64,000 nt of DNA from Salvia splendens. Its lineage: Eukaryota > Streptophyta > Magnoliopsida > Lamiales > Lamiaceae. Under the pieces are notes generated by a model that was not told the origin of the DNA, made no database searches, and saw only the letters and a program-made list of their open reading frames with translations. Below, one piece after another: positions 58,425-64,000 of the stretch; within the stretch, counting starts at the first letter, position 1, and each line of letters begins with the position of its first letter. Position numbers and translations under genes: made by a program. The DNA lies in contig NC_056039.1 in the NCBI RefSeq assembly GCF_004379255.2, positions 28,223,883 to 28,287,882 on the forward strand, read 5' to 3'.

Positions 58425-58690
58425 TAAGTGATGTACTCCTTGAAGTTGATAGGAGTGTTCAAGATATTGAATATCAAATTTACAAGATTCAACCAACAAA
58501 AACTAAGGAAACAACATACTCACAATTTATAAAAGAGAGGTGAAGCACAGCTAGTTAATAAGACATGAGAATAAATGAGATCAGATTCTCTTAAAACGCA
58601 GAAAAAAATTGCTCCTACAATTTATACTAACGTTAAGAATTCTAAAATACTAATCCCAAATCAAAATTTTCCATATAACTAAACATTTTA

Positions 58691-58941
58691 TACTCCCTCC
58701 GTCCTATAAAATTAAGAACATTTAGAACAGCACGAAATTAATATATAATTGGTAAAGTAAGAGAATATAAGTAATTGATAGTTAAAATGATATTAGTGGA
58801 TAGTGCGACCTACATTATTATTAGTGTTTAATGGTGTGTTCTAGTGGTATAAGCTGTAAATAAATTGATGTATATGAGTAATGAGTTGTAGAGAACCATC
58901 CACAAATGGAAATGAGTTGTTTTTATAGGACGGACGGAAAG
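58691..58941. mobile_element. Stowaway-like MITE
   Basis: About 250 bp. Left TACTCCCTCCGTCCTATAAA, right TTTTATAGGACGGACGGAAA as inverted match. The right terminus carries a GGAC repeat change. No ORF. Confidence 0.7.
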
Positions 58942-59419
58942 TGAAAGTGTTCAATTAAAAATATTGATTCTCATCTCTTATTGTTATAGTATTTTACTAG
59001 TACTATATTTTTATCTCTTTCTATATACAAAAATGTATTTTCACCCGTCCAAATTTTTTCTTATAAACACAGAAATGTAATAACATTTTTTCCATTTATC
59101 GAATTCTAGCATGGCATTTACTTTAAAATTCGTTCAATAGATTTTAGAATGGGTTTCGTATATACATAATATATTTTGATTTTGCACACAGATCTAAAAT
59201 TTGTGAGTGAACTAAATTACTATTGTAATTCTTTCATAAATTTAATATCGGTCAAACTAGAATATGGTACTATAGTTTGTAATCAAAGTTTTACTATATC
59301 ATCAAAATGGATTTAGAATGTAAATTTAAATATAATTCCACCAGAAAAATTGGTAATAAAATAAATGCGAGATATTTAAAAAAAGGAAAGAAAAGGCGCT
59401 TGAATCTGATATCAGGCGG

Positions 59420-59428
59420 TTTCCCGCC
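59420..59428 (+). promoter_or_regulatory. E2F-type site in the ORC1 promoter
   Basis: TTTCCCGCC, matching the plant E2F consensus TTTSSCGC, 84 bp before the ATG and embedded in the near-palindrome GGCGGTTTCCCGCC (59415-59428). ORC1 genes are known E2F targets expressed at the G1/S transition, so the position makes functional sense. Confidence 0.7.
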
Positions 59429-59511
59429 AGTTTTCTCCCCCAATTTAGGCTTCCGCCGTCTTCTCTCCCCCACCGTGAAAACGAAATCCGCCGCAGTCGA
59501 AAGCATTTCCG

Positions 59512-62500
59512 ATGGCTGAGACTCAGCAAATGAAGAAATTCAAGACTCCATCTAAAGGAACCCCAAAAGCAAAGCATCCAATTTCTATAGACCACCACAT
59601 TGCGCCGCAAACCCCACAATCCGCCACACCCAGTGCAATCAATCTCCGCCGCTCCCACCGCCTCACCGCCGCCTTTCCGGAGCATCGCCCCGCGATATCT
59701 AGCTTTAATACTCACCAATCCGCTGCAAAAACTAGGAAAATATTTGAGAATCCACCCTTAGTTTTACCGACCGAGATCTCAATCACCCCTGCGTCTCCGC
59801 CGCCAGTTGAATCTCGGAAAAAGAGGAAATTTCACGAAAAATCGGCGGAGAAGAGTAAGGATTCGAGGAATGTGAAATATAAACATGCTGCTGATAGAAA
59901 AGTCAAGAAGAAGGTTTATTACAAGAAAGTGGTGTATGACGGCGGCGAGTTTTCGGCAGGGCACGACGTGTACGTGAAGAGGAGGTCGGATGCTAGCTCG
60001 GACGATGAAGATCCGGAGGTGGAGGAGTGCAGAGTGTGCTTTAAGCCGGCGGGGAGGCGGGTTTTGATCGAGTGTGATGATTGCTTGAATGGGTTTCATT
60101 TGAAGTGCCTGAAACCCCCACTCAAGGCAGTTCCTGATGGGGATTGGGTTTGTTGTTATTGTGTGGCAAGGAAAAACGGAGAAGTGATGGAATTTCCTGA
60201 GCCACAGGCGGGGAAGAAGAGGGCCAGGACTGCCAGGGAGAAGTTGCTTTCAAGTGATTTATGGGCTGCTCGTATAGAGAGGTATGCCTGTCAAAATTTT
60301 GGGGATTCTTACTTTTTCTGCCTAGTTTTCAATTGTGTTACTATGTGATTTAGTTTGTATCTCTGAAGTTTATGGAAGGAAGTTGATGGTACTTATTGGT
60401 TTCGAGCTCGGTGGTACATTATTCCGGAGGAGACTGCTGTTGGGAGACAGCCTCATAATTTGAGGAGGGAGCTCTACAGGACCAATGATTTTGCTGATGT
60501 TGAGGTGAGTTTTATAATCTCTTCTCTATAACAGGATTAGGATTAGGTTGCCTGTAATTCTATTCAGTTGCAATGATTGATAAATGTTCCAAGTCGTTAT
60601 TCAACTTGATATATGTTCGTTGAGTTTACTTAATTCATAAGAGTGGTTTTGTCCTCTTAGAAGGGAGTTAGCTTTGATGAACTGTAATGCTTTATTGTAG
60701 GTGGTGAACTCCGTTCTTGAAATAGGATTATCCTGAAACACAAAGGTTTATGTTTTCCTGTGGCATAAATCACCAATTTACTCTTCTAATAAGGTATTTT
60801 TATTTTCTTGTTAGATGGAGTCAATCATTAGGCACTGCTTTGTAATGAGCCCAAGGGAGTTTGCTAATGCTGCCGATGGAGGAGATGATGTGTTTCTCTG
60901 TGAATATGAATATGAAGTGCAGTGGCATAGCTTCAAGCGCATTGCAGAGATTGACAATAATGAAAATGTAAGTTTGGTGCGGACTCCATCCAAGTGGATT
61001 CTGTATTCTCTTAGAATTTATACGTTCTTATTTTACTCGCAGGATGGTGAAAGAGTTGTTGATAATGATGCTGATTGGAATTCTTGTGATGAGTTTGACT
61101 CTGGCTCTGACTTTGACTCAGAGGAAGAAGCAGCGTACGAGGATAAAAAGAGAAACAGACTGTCTCAATTATCTTCACTCCGCCCAGTAGCAGCGGTATG
61201 CTGACTTCAACTTCACTGTCCCAGATATCTCCATGCTTATGTATTACGTAACCGACCATTGGATCTGGTTTCCCTATACAGAACTCACGCAAGGGACAAA
61301 TTTTTGGGCTGCAAAAGATTGGGGCAAAGAAAATACCAGAAAATTTAAGAAGTCGTAAGCAGACTGATTTGGAAAAGGCTAAGTCTACGCTTCTGCTTGC
61401 AACACTGCCCAAGTCTCTACCTTGTCGCGATAGGTATGTATTGGTAAGGTATTTGAGCATTGATGATTGCCATACTTTTGGTATAATCATACATACTTCA
61501 TGCAGGGAAATGATTGAGATAACCACATTTATCAAAGGTGCTATATGCGATGAGCAATGCCTGGGAAGATGCTTGTATGTTCATGGTGTCCCTGGAACCG
61601 GAAAGGTAAAACATTTTTGCATTATATTATAAGACAAACAATTCTTAAAACCAACTAGCATCTAAACTTTTTTAAATGGGTCTGTGTAACTTGCTTGTTT
61701 TCTGCACCACACTGCAGACAATGAGTGTGCTTGCTGTGATGAGGAATCTGAAGTCCGAGGTTGATGCGGGAAGCATTAGGCCTTACTGCTTTGTAGAGAT
61801 TAATGGTCTTAAACTGGCTTCACCAGAAAATATATACAGTGTAGGATGCATTAAAACTTCTTTACTTTGCACTTTCTGTTGGTGTTCCCACTTTTTGTTA
61901 ACTTATAGAGGTAATTGTTTCCAGGTAATCTATGAGGGACTAACCGGGCATAGAGTTGGTTGGAAAAAGGCACTCAATTTGCTGAATGCTCGATTTTCTG
62001 ATGAAAATAAGTGCAGGAAGGATACGAGGCCTTGCATTCTTCTCATCGACGAACTTGATCTTCTAGTAACCCGGAATCAAGCTGTACGTTGTGCATATAC
62101 GTGATAAAAATCCATCTGCTCTTAGATTCAACGTTTTTTAATAGTTATCTGCAGGTTCTATACAATATTCTTGATTGGCCTACCAGGCCAAATTCAAAAC
62201 TGATAGTGATAGGTAAGAAATGTTTCTGCCATCAATAAGTTTTGCAAAGTTGCTAACATGTTGACCTGATTTTGTTGCTTTTTTTTTGTTAAAAAATAAA
62301 AAATTTAGGGATAGCAAACACTATGGATCTTCCAGAGAAGTTGCTGCCTCGCATTTCTAGTCGTATGGGAATACAGAGGCTTTGCTTTGGTCCATATAAC
62401 TTTCAGCAACTTCAAGAAATAATTTCCAGTCGCTTAAAAGGAATTGATGCTTTTGAAAAAGTTGCAATTGAATTTGCGTCTAGGAAGGTTTGTAGTTTGC

Positions 62501-63947
62501 TGTATCTGACATTTATGCATAAAACCAGGAATGTTTTTTGTGTGTGTGTGTGTTCGGAATTCATACTGTACTTGACCTTAGGTGGCTGCTGTATCTGGAG
62601 ATGCTCGTCGTGCACTAGAGATATGTAGGCGAGCTGCAGAGGTAGCAGATTATCGCGCTAAAAAAACTGCACTTTCTAGCTCAGACGCTCCAGGCAAGAC
62701 TTTTCTCTGACATTTATTTCTCTGTTTGTTAGTTTCTGCAGAATAGTAAATTCTTTACTGAAACTAATTTTTTAATTTCCATGCCTTTAAAAAAGTAACC
62801 GGCATATAAAAAAGGGAATCAGGAGTTTAGGTAGTGTAAGATGCCAATAGACTAGGACAGCTTGTATCACCCACCAACACTGCAGAAGGTTAAACTCAAA
62901 ATGGTTAGGGTCTGTAACTTTGACATGATGTTTAAGATTTAACTGGTTCCTCCTTCACTCATTCAACCAAATTTCATTTCGCAAATACCACAGTTGACTG
63001 TACACGCTCTAGCACGGATTTTCATTTGACACTATTAATGACCACAAGACTAAAGTACCCTTGTGGTTTGAAAAGGATTTATTTATGTTTTTGGTGAAAG
63101 AAGTGAGTACATCTTAACAGTCTACTTGCTTCCCATGCTATCTCTGCACTGCCCTAGCACAGCCGTGTTATAGATCTTTTGTTGGTGGCTAGATAGGATG
63201 CATTCAGCCGTTTTAAGAAGGTGACTTAAGACTTCAACATATCTGGTTTGTAGGGAAAGTTATGGCTGGTATGGCGGATGTTGAAGCAGCTATTAAGGAG
63301 ATGTTCCAGGCTCCTCATATTCAGGTGAGTAGAATAACATTTTCTCTCTTATGATTACATCAATGAAATATAAATATGCAATAAAAAAAAGTTAATAATT
63401 TTCTATTTCTTGTTTCATTTTTCCACCACCAGGTGATAAGAAGTTGTTCTAAACTAAGCAAAATCTTCTTGGCTGCTATGGTATACGAAATTTATAAAAC
63501 AGGAATGGGAGAAACAACCTTTGAAAAGGTATGTCAACTCTGCTTAAAACCTTCGATTTGGCACATAAGTCTTGATAATGACATCTGCACACTGTTGTCC
63601 GATATGCTTAATGCTTTGCGAGTCAAAATGCTAGCAGATACATAAAGACACCAGATCAATTTGCCTTTACAAGTCTAGTGTTTTGGGTCCTCTAGTATTT
63701 ATAAATGGCCATGTAGGCAAGTAACCAAGATCATCTTCCCATATATTTTGCATATTAACTAACTGAAAGAAAACTACAAATATTGCCAGTTTATTAAATT
63801 AAAAATGCAATGTTAATTCTCAATCTTTTTTGCACCAATGAGTAATAGCATGTTCCTTCAATCTCTACAGTTAGCAATGGCGGTCTCTAGCTTCTGTGCT
63901 AACAATGGAGAAACCTTTCCAGGATATGATACACTCTTGAAAGTTGG
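59512..63947 (+). CDS. ORC1: Origin recognition complex subunit 1 (PHD-BAH-AAA+), 3' end beyond window
   Basis: Fourteen exons seen: 59512-60281, 60369-60504, 60815-60967, 61043-61195, 61282-61433, 61506-61605, 61718-61840, 61925-62083, 62155-62212, 62309-62487, 62582-62693, 63254-63324, 63433-63528, 63871-63947. They give 779 codons, open throughout; the last part of the C-terminal winged helix is outside. The basic N-terminus is followed by a C4HC3 PHD finger (about 171-218, ECRVCFKPAGRR to WVCCYC), a BAH domain (about 235-355), an acidic linker and the AAA+ ATPase: Walker A GVPGTGKT (482-489), Walker B CILLIDELD (about 566-574), sensor 1 GIANT (602-606). ORC1 binds replication origins with ORC2-6 and loads MCM with CDC6 and CDT1. 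The PHD finger inside ORC1 is a plant feature for reading histone H3. The intron 62694-63253 has a GC donor (CCAG|GCAAGA). Confidence 0.96.
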
Positions 63948-64000
63948 GTATGCAATTATATACTCTTTTAGTATTGCAGCTAACAGTTTAGGAAGTTGGC

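Overview
This is a plant nuclear genome window from a eudicot. The genes have many short GT-AG introns, the intergenic DNA is AT-rich, and the space between genes is filled with plant transposable elements (Stowaway-like and PIF/Harbinger MITEs, a TRIM, hAT and Mutator-like elements, and Ty3/gypsy). Protein character suggests an asterid, perhaps Lamiales (inference only). No bacterial-type operon, CRISPR array, tRNA or rRNA gene was seen.

Host genes from left to right are: a broken F-box gene (1739-2084, minus); a nine-exon C2-GRAM-VASt protein gene (2835-7244, minus); a ten-exon farnesyl diphosphate synthase gene (12638-16004, minus); an eleven-exon phosphoglycolate phosphatase gene (24472-27218, plus); a small secreted glycine-rich protein (28751-29002, plus); a small secreted protein with 12 cysteines in two matching modules (29449-29866, minus); a five-exon oligopeptide transporter (35663-38223, minus); and a PHD-BAH-AAA+ ORC1 gene that runs off the right edge (59512-63947, plus). 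Coding frames stay open across every splice junction I placed in the six complete intron-containing or single-exon genes and in ORC1. These genes share no pathway. They are ordinary housekeeping or metabolic loci.

The rest is mobile DNA. There is a set of PIF/Harbinger elements: ORF1-only copies at 7922-9774 and 16311 to about 20566, a transposase-only copy at 39080-40940, deletion derivatives at 45090-45899 and 57418-58424, and a MITE at 43908-44399. An unusual non-autonomous LTR family occurs twice (18304-20482 and about 30568-33021), with one long ORF that has no recognisable pol domain. A 10.5-kb Ty3/gypsy element of Tat/Retand type (46820-57274) carries gag, a pol with three in-frame stops, two RNase H domains and an antisense multi-exon gene. 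Smaller elements are a TRIM (9890-10467), a hAT element with a perfect 8-bp target duplication (27543-28102) and a Mutator-like element (44574-46037) with a Harbinger derivative nested in it.

The most interesting points are: (1) ORF1-only and transposase-only Harbinger elements that share nearly the same promoter and ends, suggesting a split two-component transposon system; (2) the two-copy LTR family with a conserved unfamiliar protein; (3) the young but defective gypsy element with an antisense gene; (4) a possible in-frame 27-codon cassette exon inside the phosphatase gene, and a duplicated piece of that gene beside the transporter; and (5) the duplicated-module cysteine-rich peptide.
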